Origin: Amycolatopsis mongoliensis
GTDB taxonomy: Bacteria > Actinomycetota > Actinomycetes > Mycobacteriales > Pseudonocardiaceae
DNA length: 64,000 nt
Direction: 5' to 3'
Assembly (NCBI RefSeq): GCF_030285665.1
Contig: NZ_CP127295.1
Span: 8,556,001 to 8,620,000 of the forward strand
Part shown: positions 9,067 through 17,104 of the stretch, in pieces
Numbering within the stretch: the first letter of the stretch is position 1
Layout of the letters: each line of letters begins with the position of its first letter
Notes under the pieces: generated by a model
What the model was told of the DNA's origin: nothing
What the model saw: the letters and a program-made list of their open reading frames with translations, nothing else
The model's database searches: none
Made by a program: the position numbers and the translations under genes

Positions 9067-10617
9067 ATGGACACACCCTGGGCCGCTGTGCACGAGACCC
9101 ACATCGGCGCGGTCTTCCTCGTGGGAGATCTCGCCTACAAGCTCAAGAAGCCGGTCGACCTCGGCTTCCTCGACTTCTCCGCGCGCGAGACCCGCGAACG
9201 GGTGTGCCACCGGGAGGTGGAGCTGAACCGGCGGCTGGCGCCGGACGTCTACCTCGGCGTCTCCGACGTCACCGGGCCGGACGGCTCGGTGTGCGACCAC
9301 CTCGTCGTCATGCGCCGGATGCCCGAAGACCGGCGGCTCTCCACCCTGGTCCGCCGCGGCGCGCCGCTCGCGGCGGCGATCCGGGCGCTGGCCCGGCAGC
9401 TCGCCACCTTCCACGCGCGGGCCGCCCGCGGTCCCGGGGTCGACGCCGACGAGACCCGCGACGCCGTCCGGGACCGGTGGCGGGCCAGCTTCGCGCAGGT
9501 GCGGCCCTTCCACGGCACCGTGCTCGACCCGGCCACCGCGATCGAGATCGAAGCCCTCACCGAGGAGTTCCTCGCCGGCCGCGAGCCGCTGTTCGACCAC
9601 CGGATCGCCGAGGGCCACGTCGTCGACGGCCACGGCGACCTGCTCGCCGACGACATCTTCTGCCTGCCCGACGGCCCGCGCGTGCTCGACTGCCTGGAGT
9701 TCGACGACCACCTCCGGCACGTCGACGTGCTCGACGACGTCGCCTTCCTCGCGATGGACCTCGAACGGCTCGGCGCCCCGGAACCGGCCGCGCAGCTCGT
9801 CGCCGCCTACCGCGAGTTCTCCGGTGACCCCGCTCCCCCGGCGCTGCTGCACCACTACCTCGCCTACCGCGCGTTCGTCCGGGTCAAGGTCGCCTGCCTG
9901 CGTGCGGCGCAGGGCGACCCCGAGGCCGCGGAACTGGCCCGTGACTACGCCGGCATCGCGCTGCGGCACCTGCGCCTCGGCCGGGTCCGGCTGATCCTCG
10001 TCGGCGGCGCCCCCGGCACCGGCAAGTCCACGATCGCCGCCGGCCTCGCCGACTGGCTCGGCGCGACCCTGCTGCAGTCCGACCGGCTGCGCAAGGAACT
10101 GGCGGGGCTGACCCCGGCCCCGCGCCCCGCCGAGGGGTACCGGCAGGGCCTCTACGACACCACGCACACCGACTCGACCTACGCCGAGCTCGCGCGCCGC
10201 GCGGGTGCGCTGCTGTCGATCGGGGAAACCGTCGTGCTGGACGCGTCCTGGTCCGCCGCCCGGCACCGCAGGCTCGCCGCGGGCGCCGCCGAACGGGCGA
10301 GCAGCCCGGTGCTCGCCGTGCGGTGCGAGGTGCCGGAACCCGTCGCGGTGCACCGGATCACCACCCGGACACCGGAGCTTTCCGATGCCACACCGCAGAT
10401 CGCGCACCGGATGGCCGCCGACGCCGACCCGTGGCCCGAGGCGCACCTGCTGACCACCACCGGAACGCCGCGGGAGTCGCTCCTGCGGGCGGTGGCGGCC
10501 CTGGTGCCCGAGCACCGAAAGTCCCCCGCCGAGAGGCATTCCGGCCCTGCCGACGGCAGGGCGCGCGGTGCGAGGGTCGAACCGGTAGCACACCCCGACC
10601 ACGAGGCAGGCCGATGA
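9067..10617 (+). CDS. Bifunctional APH-like / AAA P-loop kinase protein (Rv2004c-like)
   Basis: Predicted 516 aa two-domain protein. Residues about 1-300 resemble an aminoglycoside-phosphotransferase fold, with VVDGHGDLLADDIFCL as the HGDxxxxN-like catalytic block, in which D or E positions stand in for the usual Asn. Residues about 310-500 form a P-loop kinase domain with VGGAPGTGKSTIAAGLAD. The same architecture occurs in Mtb Rv2004c, a DosR-regulon gene of unknown substrate. Its stop overlaps the next Acg start (ATGATG), so it heads a five-gene operon. Actual phosphorylation target unknown. Confidence 0.85.
   Translation: MDTPWAAVHETHIGAVFLVGDLAYKLKKPVDLGFLDFSARETRERVCHREVELNRRLAPDVYLGVSDVTGPDGSVCDHLVVMRRMPEDRRLSTLVRRGAPLAAAIRALARQLATFHARAARGPGVDADETRDAVRDRWRASFAQVRPFHGTVLDPATAIEIEALTEEFLAGREPLFDHRIAEGHVVDGHGDLLADDIFCLPDGPRVLDCLEFDDHLRHVDVLDDVAFLAMDLERLGAPEPAAQLVAAYREFSGDPAPPALLHHYLAYRAFVRVKVACLRAAQGDPEAAELARDYAGIALRHLRLGRVRLILVGGAPGTGKSTIAAGLADWLGATLLQSDRLRKELAGLTPAPRPAEGYRQGLYDTTHTDSTYAELARRAGALLSIGETVVLDASWSAARHRRLAAGAAERASSPVLAVRCEVPEPVAVHRITTRTPELSDATPQIAHRMAADADPWPEAHLLTTTGTPRESLLRAVAALVPEHRKSPAERHSGPADGRARGARVEPVAHPDHEAGR
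10510..10527. promoter_or_regulatory. Weak DosR-like half box in coding end
   Basis: GAGCACCGAAAGTCCCCC has one good half-site (AAAGTCCCC) and lies about 95 bases before the next Acg start, inside the end of the Rv2004c-like gene. It resembles the box at 41295 (GGAGCACAAAGTCCCC), also near an Acg gene. Confidence 0.3.
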
Positions 10618-11627
10618 TGGAGCGAGGACTTCCCGACGATTTCACCGTCAAGACCGCGGTGGCCATGGCGGTCCGTGCGCCGTCGGTGCACAACTCCCAG
10701 CCGTGGTACTGGCGGATCGGGCACAGTTCGCTGCACCTGTACGCAGACCCCGACCGGCTGCTGCCCGAAACCGACCCGGACGGCCGCGACCTGATCCTCA
10801 GCTGTGGTGCGGCCCTGCACCACCTCCGGGTGGGTTTCGCCGCGCTCGGTTGGGCCACCGACGTGCGCCGGCTGCCCAACCCGGACGAGCCCGACCACCT
10901 CGCGGCGATCACGCTGCGGCGGCGCGAGCCGTCGCAGGACGAGATCGCGATGGCCGCGGCGATCCCCCGGCGCCGCACCGACCGGCGGCGGCACAGCTCG
11001 TGGGCCGTGCCCCGCGGGCACGTCGAAGCCATGGCCAAGGCCGCGGCGCTGGAAGGCACCGTGCTGCAGGTGGCCGAGAACTCGGCGCGCTACTACCTGG
11101 CGACCGCCACCGAGGAAGCGTCGCGGCGGCACGAAGCCGACCCGGCCTACCGCACCGAGCTGGCCGCCTGGAGCGGACGGCACGTTTCGCCCGACGGGGT
11201 CCCGGCCCGCAACACCCCGGCGCCGGACGACACCCCGGGTGCGCTGCGGGGCCGCCCGTTCGCCGACCCGCTCCTGCCCCAGCCGCCCGATGCCAAGGCC
11301 GAAGACGACGAAACCGTGCTGCTGGTGCTGAGCACCGCCTCCGACGACCGGATGTCGCGGCTGCGCGCGGGCGAGGCGACGAGCGCCGTCCTGCTGACCG
11401 CCAACGCCTTCGGCCTGTCCTCCTGCCCGCTGACCGAGCCGCTCGAGCTCCCGGACGTCCGCGAGACCGTGATCGACCGCGTCACCGGCGGCTCGTTCCC
11501 GCAGATGGTGCTGCGCATCGGCTGGGCACCCGCCAACGCCGACCCGCTGCCCGCCACGCCGCGCCGTGACCTCGCCGACGTGCTGCAGCCGCTCGAGGCT
11601 CCCCCGAGGCACTTCCAGGCACGCTAG
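10614..11627 (+). CDS. Acg-family nitroreductase-like protein
   Basis: Predicted 337 aa member of the Acg family. RAPSVHNSQPW at about residues 22-32 is the family's FMN-proximal motif, and SSCPLTEPLELPDVRETV is the second conserved block. ATG codons at 10614 and 10617 are both possible; the first overlaps the preceding stop. It is translationally coupled to the Rv2004c-like gene, the two being regularly found in DosR regulons. Enzymatic activity is not shown for most family members. Confidence 0.88.
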   Translation: MMERGLPDDFTVKTAVAMAVRAPSVHNSQPWYWRIGHSSLHLYADPDRLLPETDPDGRDLILSCGAALHHLRVGFAALGWATDVRRLPNPDEPDHLAAITLRRREPSQDEIAMAAAIPRRRTDRRRHSSWAVPRGHVEAMAKAAALEGTVLQVAENSARYYLATATEEASRRHEADPAYRTELAAWSGRHVSPDGVPARNTPAPDDTPGALRGRPFADPLLPQPPDAKAEDDETVLLVLSTASDDRMSRLRAGEATSAVLLTANAFGLSSCPLTEPLELPDVRETVIDRVTGGSFPQMVLRIGWAPANADPLPATPRRDLADVLQPLEAPPRHFQAR

Positions 11628-11640
11628 AAAGGACCCTGTC

Positions 11641-11880
11641 ATGCCGTACTGGCACAACTTCGGAGCCATGGGCTGGTTCGGTGGCATCGGCATGCTCGTG
11701 CTGCTGGTGCTCGTGCTGGCTTCGCTGGTCACCCTCGCCGTCGTTCTCGGGCGCCGGGCGCCGCAGCCGCCGGGGCCGGGCGACACCGCCCGGCGGATCC
11801 TCGACGAGCGGTTCGCGCGCGGCGAGATCGACCAGGAGGAGTACGAACGCCGGCGTGACGCGCTGACGCGAGCGAGCTGA
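11641..11880 (+). CDS. Small membrane protein with SHOCT domain
   Basis: Predicted 79 aa. One membrane helix (residues about 17-36, LVLLVLVLASLVTLAVVL) is followed by a short C-terminal oligomerisation (SHOCT) motif, RRILDERFARGEIDQEEYERR. The ATG at 11641 follows AAAGGA by about 7 bases. SHOCT modules are small helix-turn modules at protein ends and are thought to mediate self-association. Located between Acg and a lipoprotein gene; role unknown. Confidence 0.8.
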   Translation: MPYWHNFGAMGWFGGIGMLVLLVLVLASLVTLAVVLGRRAPQPPGPGDTARRILDERFARGEIDQEEYERRRDALTRAS

Positions 11881-11882
11881 CC

Positions 11883-12569
11883 ATGCGCGCCAAGGCGACC
11901 CTCACGGCCCTCGTGTGCGGGTTGGTCCTCGCCGGCTGCGGGAGCGACCAAGGTGCGGCACCGGCGCCGGGCAGCACCTCGGCGGCCACCACGCCGCCGA
12001 GCGCCGCGACGACGACGCCCGCACCGGCCACGACCACGACGCCCCCGCGCACGACGACGTCACCGCCGGCCACGCCGCCACCGGCGACGCCGTCCTGCGC
12101 GGCGACCTCGCGCTGGAGCACCGAAGCGCGGAGTTCCGCCACGATGAGCCGGGACGCGCTGTACCTCGTCCGGGCCGGCCGCCACGACTGCTTCGATCGG
12201 GTGGTGTTCGACGTCAACGGCCCGGCGGAGGCCGGGTACGTGGTCCGCTACGTCACGGTCGTCACCTCCGACCCGAAGGGCGACCCGCTGCCGGTTCCCG
12301 GTGGTGCGGCCCTGGAAGTCGTCGTCCGGGCACCCGCGCTCGGCACCGACGACTCCGGGCACCAGCCCGGCCGGGTGCTCGCCGCGACCGGCGACACCCT
12401 GGTGACCACACCGGGCTGGCCGGCCCTGCGGGCCGTGCGCTTCGCCGGTTCCTTCGAAGGCCAGAGCACGTTCGCCGTCGGCGTGCGCGCGAAGCTGCCC
12501 TTCCGCGTCTTCACCCAGGTGGACCCCCGGGACGCGATCCGCCGGGTGGTCGTCGACATCGCGCACTGA
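11883..12569 (+). CDS. Secreted lipoprotein with AMIN-like domain
   Basis: Predicted 228 aa. A lipobox LVLAGC gives the lipidated Cys at about residue 19. A Thr/Pro/Ala-rich linker of about 50 residues leads to a C-terminal beta-rich domain resembling the AMIN-like domain of actinobacterial secreted proteins (DCFDRVVFDVNG, then RVVVDIAH at the end). Such domains are thought to bind cell-wall glycans. Two bases after the SHOCT gene stop, so in the same operon. The repeated CGACGACG-type linker DNA is coding low complexity, not a tandem repeat element. Confidence 0.78.
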   Translation: MRAKATLTALVCGLVLAGCGSDQGAAPAPGSTSAATTPPSAATTTPAPATTTTPPRTTTSPPATPPPATPSCAATSRWSTEARSSATMSRDALYLVRAGRHDCFDRVVFDVNGPAEAGYVVRYVTVVTSDPKGDPLPVPGGAALEVVVRAPALGTDDSGHQPGRVLAATGDTLVTTPGWPALRAVRFAGSFEGQSTFAVGVRAKLPFRVFTQVDPRDAIRRVVVDIAH

Positions 12570-12578
12570 AAGGACGTC

Positions 12579-13943
12579 ATGGACCGGCTCAGCCCGCTCG
12601 ACGCCGCCTTCCTCGAAATCGAGGACGAAGACCCCAGCTCGTCGCTCGCCATCGCCTCGGTCGCCATCGCCGAGGGGCCCGTCCCCGACCAGGACGAGTT
12701 CGTGGCGGCCGTGCTCGCCCGGGTGGACGGGATTCCGCGCTACCACCAGAAGGTCCGCATGGTGCCGTTCGACCTCGGGCCGCCGGCCTGGGTCGACGAT
12801 CCGGACTTCGACCCGGCCGCCCACTTCGGCCGGATCGCGCTCCCGCCGCCGCACGACGAGGCGGCGCTCTGCGACCTCGTCGCGCTCCTCATGAGCGAAC
12901 GGCTCGAGCGGGACCGGCCGCTGTGGGAGTTCTGGGTCATCGAAGGCCTGCCGGACGGCCGCTGGGCGATCCTGTCCAAGCTGCACCACGCGCTGGCCGA
13001 CGGCCTCGCGGCGACCCACGTGCAGACGATCCTCTTCGGGGACACCCCGCCCGACAAGCCCGCGCGGCGCGAGGAAGCGCCCGACCCCGGCTCGGCCCGG
13101 CTCCTGCTGGAGGCGGCCGGCGCGCTGCTGCGGAACCCGTGGGACCAGGCGCGCCTGATCGCCGGGCAGCTGCTGCACCCGAACCAGCTGGCCCGCCGGC
13201 TGAGCGACGCCGCACGCGGCCTCGCCGCGCTGACTTCGGCGCTGCTGCCCGCGTCCCCGACGCCGCTGACCGGGCCGCTCGGGCAGGACCGGCGGTACGC
13301 GACCGCCACCGTGGCCCTGGCCGACGTCAAGGTCGCGGCCGTCGGGTTCGGCGTCACGGTGAACGACATCCTGCTCGCCGCCATCACCGGCGGCTTCCGC
13401 GAACTCCTGCTGCACCGCGGGGAAACCCCGGCCGCGGACTCCGTGCGCACCCTGGTGCCGGTCTCCGTCCGGCTCGGATCCTCACTGGACAACGAGGTCT
13501 CGCTCCTGCTGCCGCTGCTGCCGGTCGACCTCGCCGACCCCGTGCAGCGGCTGGTCCGGGTGCGCGAGCGGCTCGTCGCGCTCAAGGCGGGCAAGGAGGC
13601 CGACGCCGGCGCGCTGATCACCGCGTCGGCCGCCCAGGAGCCGTTCGCACCGGTCGCCTGGGCGATCCGCGCCGCCGCGCACCTGCCGCAGCGCAACATC
13701 GTCACCGTCACGACCAACGTGCGCGGCCCGGCCGAACCGCTGTCCGCGGTCGGGCGGCCGATCGTCGAGATCTACCCGTACGTCCCGATCGCGCTGCGGG
13801 TGCGGACCGGGGTGGCGATGCTCAGCTACGCCGGGCGGGTCACGTTCGGGATCACCTCCGACGCCGGCACCGTGCCGGAGATCGGCGTGCTCGCCAAGGC
13901 GATCGAACGCGAAGTCCAGACCCTGCGCGACGCCGTCGCCTGA
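12579..13943 (+). CDS. Wax ester synthase / diacylglycerol acyltransferase (WS/DGAT)
   Basis: Predicted 454 aa. The catalytic HHxxxDG motif is HHALADG at residues 136-142. The N terminus MDRLSPLDAAFLEIE is typical of the family, and the C-terminal segment NVRGPAEPLSAVGRPI is a conserved family block. It would transfer acyl groups from acyl-CoA to diacylglycerol or fatty alcohol at the membrane face. Mtb tgs1 (Rv3130c), the main triacylglycerol synthase of hypoxia, is a DosR-regulon member next to an Acg gene, the same association as here. Last gene of its operon; a large hairpin follows. Confidence 0.92.
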   Translation: MDRLSPLDAAFLEIEDEDPSSSLAIASVAIAEGPVPDQDEFVAAVLARVDGIPRYHQKVRMVPFDLGPPAWVDDPDFDPAAHFGRIALPPPHDEAALCDLVALLMSERLERDRPLWEFWVIEGLPDGRWAILSKLHHALADGLAATHVQTILFGDTPPDKPARREEAPDPGSARLLLEAAGALLRNPWDQARLIAGQLLHPNQLARRLSDAARGLAALTSALLPASPTPLTGPLGQDRRYATATVALADVKVAAVGFGVTVNDILLAAITGGFRELLLHRGETPAADSVRTLVPVSVRLGSSLDNEVSLLLPLLPVDLADPVQRLVRVRERLVALKAGKEADAGALITASAAQEPFAPVAWAIRAAAHLPQRNIVTVTTNVRGPAEPLSAVGRPIVEIYPYVPIALRVRTGVAMLSYAGRVTFGITSDAGTVPEIGVLAKAIEREVQTLRDAVA

Positions 13944-13960
13944 GTGGGGCGAAGGGGTGC

Positions 13961-14025
13961 GCGGATGTCGTGAATGACTCATTCCTGTCCTCGGACGAGG
14001 TGAATGGGTCATTCACGACATCCGC
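13961..14025. repeat. Hairpin repeat, copy 1 (convergent spacer)
   Basis: A 24-base left arm (13961-13984) pairs with 14002-14025 with a single G-U type mismatch. The loop contains a nested CCTCG-GA-CGAGG hairpin. The 45-base core TGAATGACTC...GGGTCATTCA recurs at 17002-17046, while the outer arms differ. It sits between two convergent WS/DGAT genes, so it probably works as a bidirectional terminator, but the sequence conservation suggests a dispersed repeat family. Confidence 0.8.
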
Positions 14026-14041
14026 GGCCGCGTGACCACGG

Positions 14042-15556
14042 CTACCGGGCCGTCTCGAACTCCGCGGCCAGTCCGGCGACCAGCGCCTCCGGGTCCGGGA
14101 TCAGCTTGCGGTCCGTGCCGAAGCCGAACCGCACCTGCCCGGCGTAGCTGAAGATGCAGATCGTGATCGCCTGCCGCGCGCTGCACGGCGCCCAGCCGAC
14201 GATGCCTTCGACCGGCGCGCCGGCCAGCGTCATCGGTGCTCGCGGGCCCGGCACGTTCGTCAGGACCCCGACGGCCTTGCCGGCGAAGAACCTGCTCATC
14301 GCCGTGCCGAGCGATTCCGGGCTCTGCGCGATGGCGTACTGCACGCCGAAGGTCAGCACCGGCTCGAACGAATCGCGGATGCGGGCGACCCGGCGGTGCA
14401 CCTCGGCGAGGCGCTCGGCGAACGTCCGGCGCCCGAGCGGGAGCTGGGCCAGCACGAGCGAGAAGTGGTTGCCCAGGGTGGCCGGCAGCCCGTCGTCGAA
14501 GGAGGACAGGCTCACCGGGATCAGCCAGCCGAGGTCGTTCGGCCCGGGCCGGGCGGTGGCGTGCTCGGTGAAGTACCGGTCGAGCGCGCCGGCGACGAGC
14601 GCGGTGCAGACGTCGTTGACCGTCGTCCCGGTGTCGTGGCCGATCCGCGCCAGCTCGTCCAGCGGGATCGGCTCGCCCCAGGCGGCGGTCTTCTCGACGC
14701 CCGGCTCGCCGTCCCACAGCCCGGTGGCGGTGGAGGGACCGAGCAGGTCCGCGGTCCCGGTGGCGCTGTGCCAGATCGTCGTCGCCGCGCCGGCGACCGC
14801 GTCGACCACGCTGCGCGGGCCGCCAGCCAACGCCGCGGCCAGGAACCCGGCGACCGCGCCGGTCGCGCCCACGGCCGCGGTCGCGCCGAGTACCGGCAGC
14901 GCCACCGCGGTCTCCAGCACCGGATGCACGCGAGCGGCGCGCTGTTGTGCCTTCGCCCCGCTGTCGCCGAGCGCGCGCAGCATGGCCGCGCCGAGGCGGA
15001 CCACCGGCTGGGCGACGGCTTCCCGGTGCGGTCCGGCACCGCCGACCTTCGCGTGCGGTGCGGTTTGCCCCTCGATCGGGTCCAGGAGGCTGAACAGCAC
15101 CTGCGTCAGCCGGATCCCGTCGGCCATCGCGTGGTGGGTGCGGCTGATCAGCGCGCTGCCACCACGGTAGCCTTGCAGCAGGTCGATGGTCCACAGTGGA
15201 CGATTCGGGTCGAGCGGGCTGCTCCGCCGGGCGGCGACGAACTCCTGCAGCGCCGCCTGGTCCGCGGGCGCGGGCAGGTCCTGCACCAGGACGTGGTCAC
15301 CGAGGTCGAAGTCGGGATCGGTTTCCCAGGTGATGGCGCGGCCGTGCCGCACGGCCCGCTGCAGGTACACCGGATAGCGGGCCAGCAAACGGTCCGACAC
15401 CACCGACCGCAGCCGCGCCGGGTCCACCGGGGTCTTCGTCCACAGCACGGACGTGACGAGCATCAGGTTCTCGGGCCGGTCCAGCTGCAGCCACAGGCTG
15501 TCCTGCGCGGGCATCCGCCGATGCGGCCCGGCCGGGTTCCGCGTATTCGCCACCAT
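14042..15556 (-). CDS. Wax ester synthase / diacylglycerol acyltransferase, second copy
   Basis: Predicted 504 aa. HHAMADG at about residues 141-147 is the catalytic motif. The N terminus carries PAQDSLWLQLDRPENLM, a family block. A central Ala-rich hydrophobic stretch (LGATAAVGATGAVAGFLAAA) could attach the protein to membranes or lipid droplets. The ATG at 15556 has GGGAG ten bases upstream; ATG 15514 is an alternative, and the frame is open to 15706 but would then cross the promoter. Convergent with the first WS/DGAT and divergent from the SQR-like flavoprotein. Confidence 0.87.
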   Translation of the reverse strand: MVANTRNPAGPHRRMPAQDSLWLQLDRPENLMLVTSVLWTKTPVDPARLRSVVSDRLLARYPVYLQRAVRHGRAITWETDPDFDLGDHVLVQDLPAPADQAALQEFVAARRSSPLDPNRPLWTIDLLQGYRGGSALISRTHHAMADGIRLTQVLFSLLDPIEGQTAPHAKVGGAGPHREAVAQPVVRLGAAMLRALGDSGAKAQQRAARVHPVLETAVALPVLGATAAVGATGAVAGFLAAALAGGPRSVVDAVAGAATTIWHSATGTADLLGPSTATGLWDGEPGVEKTAAWGEPIPLDELARIGHDTGTTVNDVCTALVAGALDRYFTEHATARPGPNDLGWLIPVSLSSFDDGLPATLGNHFSLVLAQLPLGRRTFAERLAEVHRRVARIRDSFEPVLTFGVQYAIAQSPESLGTAMSRFFAGKAVGVLTNVPGPRAPMTLAGAPVEGIVGWAPCSARQAITICIFSYAGQVRFGFGTDRKLIPDPEALVAGLAAEFETAR

Positions 15557-15618
15557 GGTCGCCACACTCCCGTCACACCGGCTCACCTTCACTCTGCGAC
15601 CCGCGCCGGATCCGGGAA

Positions 15619-15635
15619 AGGGCCGGAAGTCACCC
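15619..15635. promoter_or_regulatory. Candidate DosR-like box
   Basis: AGGGCCGGAAGTCACCC lies in the spacer between the divergent WS/DGAT and the SQR-like flavoprotein genes, about 70 bases from the first and 100 from the second. The match is moderate. Confidence 0.4.
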
Positions 15636-15729
15636 GTGGGCGCGGACGATTTCCCCTGCCCCGGTCCCCCGCTGCCGCGGCATCGTGGAGGTCTCTGCCG
15701 AACCACCCCGGGCGCCTCGGAGGAAACGC

Positions 15730-16980
15730 ATGTCCCCCAACCATGTCGTAGTACTGGGCAGCGGGTTCGCCGGCCTGGAGACCGCGTTCGCGTTGCGCGC
15801 GCAGGCGAACCCGGACCGCGTCCGGCTCACCCTGGTCTCCGACCGTGACGACTTCCTGTTCCGGCCCAACAGCATCTACCTGCCCTTCGGGGCCGCCGAA
15901 GCGCCGCTGCACGTGCCGCTGGGGAAAGCGTTGCGGCGCCGCGAGATCGACACCCACATCGCGACCGCCGAAGGTGTCGACACCGGCCGCGGCGTCGTGC
16001 ACACCTCACGCGGCGAGGTCCCCTACGACAACCTCGTGCTCGCCACCGGTGCCGCGATGCGCCCGGAGGAGGTGCCCGGCCTCGCCGAGCACGCCCACAC
16101 GGTCTGGTCCCCCGGCCGGCTGCACGCGCTGGGCGAGCAGCTGCAGTGGGTCGTCCGCCACGCCGCGCACGGCCGGCTCCAGCAGGTCCTGTTCCTGGTG
16201 CCGCCGAACAACAAGTGCGCCGGACCGCTGTACGAGATCGCCCTGATGCTCGACACGTGGCTGCGCCGCCGCGGCGTCCGCGACAACGTCCAGCTGGCGT
16301 TCACCACGTTCGAGCAGGGTTACGTGCAGGCGTTCGGCCCGAAGCTGCACGGCGTCGTCGCCGCGGAGTTCGCGAAGCGCGGCATCGACGGGCGCACCGG
16401 GGCCGTCCCCGACAAGGTGAGCGAGCTCGAGGTCGCCTACACCGACGGAACCGCGCAGGAGTTCGACCTCCTGGTGGCGTTCCCGCCGCACGTCGCGGCG
16501 CAGCGCTTCGAGGGGCTGCCGGCCGACGACCGCGGCTTCCTTTCCTGCGACGCGAGCACGCGCGAGGTGCTCGGGAACCCGGGCGTCTACGCGCCCGGCG
16601 ACGCCGGGGACTTCCCGGTGAAACAGGCGTTCCTCGCGCTGCTGCAGGCGCAGGCGGTCGCCGGGCAGATCGCCGCCGACGCCGGCGCCCACCTGCCCGG
16701 CCCCGGGTTCGAACCGGTGAGCATGTGCGTGCTGGAGATGTTCGACAACGCGACGTTCGCGCAGGTCCCGCTGGCGGTCACCGGTGATTCGGTGGTGGTC
16801 GATCCGGCGGCCGCCGAGGCGTACCGCGTCGGCACTTCGCCGGCGTGGCGGCTGGGCAAGAAGGCCCTCGGCACCTATGTACCGGGCCGCTTCCGCGCCG
16901 GGCTGCCGGTGCACGCGGGGACCGGCTGGGACGTCATGGCGCTGGGCGTGCGCGGCGCGACCCGCTGGCTGACGCGCTGA
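15730..16980 (+). CDS. FAD-dependent oxidoreductase, sulfide:quinone reductase-like
   Basis: Predicted 416 aa. N-terminal FAD dinucleotide fold VVVLGSGFAGLETA (residues about 6-19), then a second fold; YAPGDAGDFPVKQAF is the FAD-binding C-terminal GD motif with the SQR-type PVKQA. A Cys in NNKCAGPLYEIA lies where SQR/flavocytochrome c enzymes carry a redox Cys. ATG at 15730 is preceded by GGAGGAAACGC. Probably membrane-associated and passing electrons to quinone; whether the donor is sulfide or NADH cannot be told. Ends convergently with the sugar-ABC ATPase gene. Confidence 0.8.
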   Translation: MSPNHVVVLGSGFAGLETAFALRAQANPDRVRLTLVSDRDDFLFRPNSIYLPFGAAEAPLHVPLGKALRRREIDTHIATAEGVDTGRGVVHTSRGEVPYDNLVLATGAAMRPEEVPGLAEHAHTVWSPGRLHALGEQLQWVVRHAAHGRLQQVLFLVPPNNKCAGPLYEIALMLDTWLRRRGVRDNVQLAFTTFEQGYVQAFGPKLHGVVAAEFAKRGIDGRTGAVPDKVSELEVAYTDGTAQEFDLLVAFPPHVAAQRFEGLPADDRGFLSCDASTREVLGNPGVYAPGDAGDFPVKQAFLALLQAQAVAGQIAADAGAHLPGPGFEPVSMCVLEMFDNATFAQVPLAVTGDSVVVDPAAAEAYRVGTSPAWRLGKKALGTYVPGRFRAGLPVHAGTGWDVMALGVRGATRWLTR

Positions 16981-16987
16981 GACCCGG

Positions 16988-17060
16988 CGGCCGTGGTGTC
17001 TTGAATGACTCATTCCTGTCCTCGGACGAGGTGAATGGGTCATTCATGACACCACGGCCG
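16988..17060. repeat. Hairpin repeat, copy 2 (convergent spacer)
   Basis: A 28-base left arm (16988-17015) pairs with 17033-17060 with two mismatches. The core matches copy 1 at 13971-14015 almost exactly, including the inner CCTCGGACGAGG loop, but the outer arms are CGGCCGTGGTGTC and its complement instead of GCGGATGTCG. Pairing is thus kept while sequence changes. It lies between convergent genes. Confidence 0.8.
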
Positions 17061-17104
17061 TGCGACGACCTCGAGCCGACGCCCGGCTGGCCGGGACGAG
17101 CCGG

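Noticed and set aside
11950..12100. Tandem CGACGACG-like repeats
   Set aside because: They encode the Thr/Pro/Ala linker of the lipoprotein and are coding low complexity, not a repeat element.
12060..13415. A 451-codon open frame on the minus strand
   Set aside because: It is antisense to the AMIN-like lipoprotein and WS/DGAT genes, which have clear motifs; the antisense product has none.
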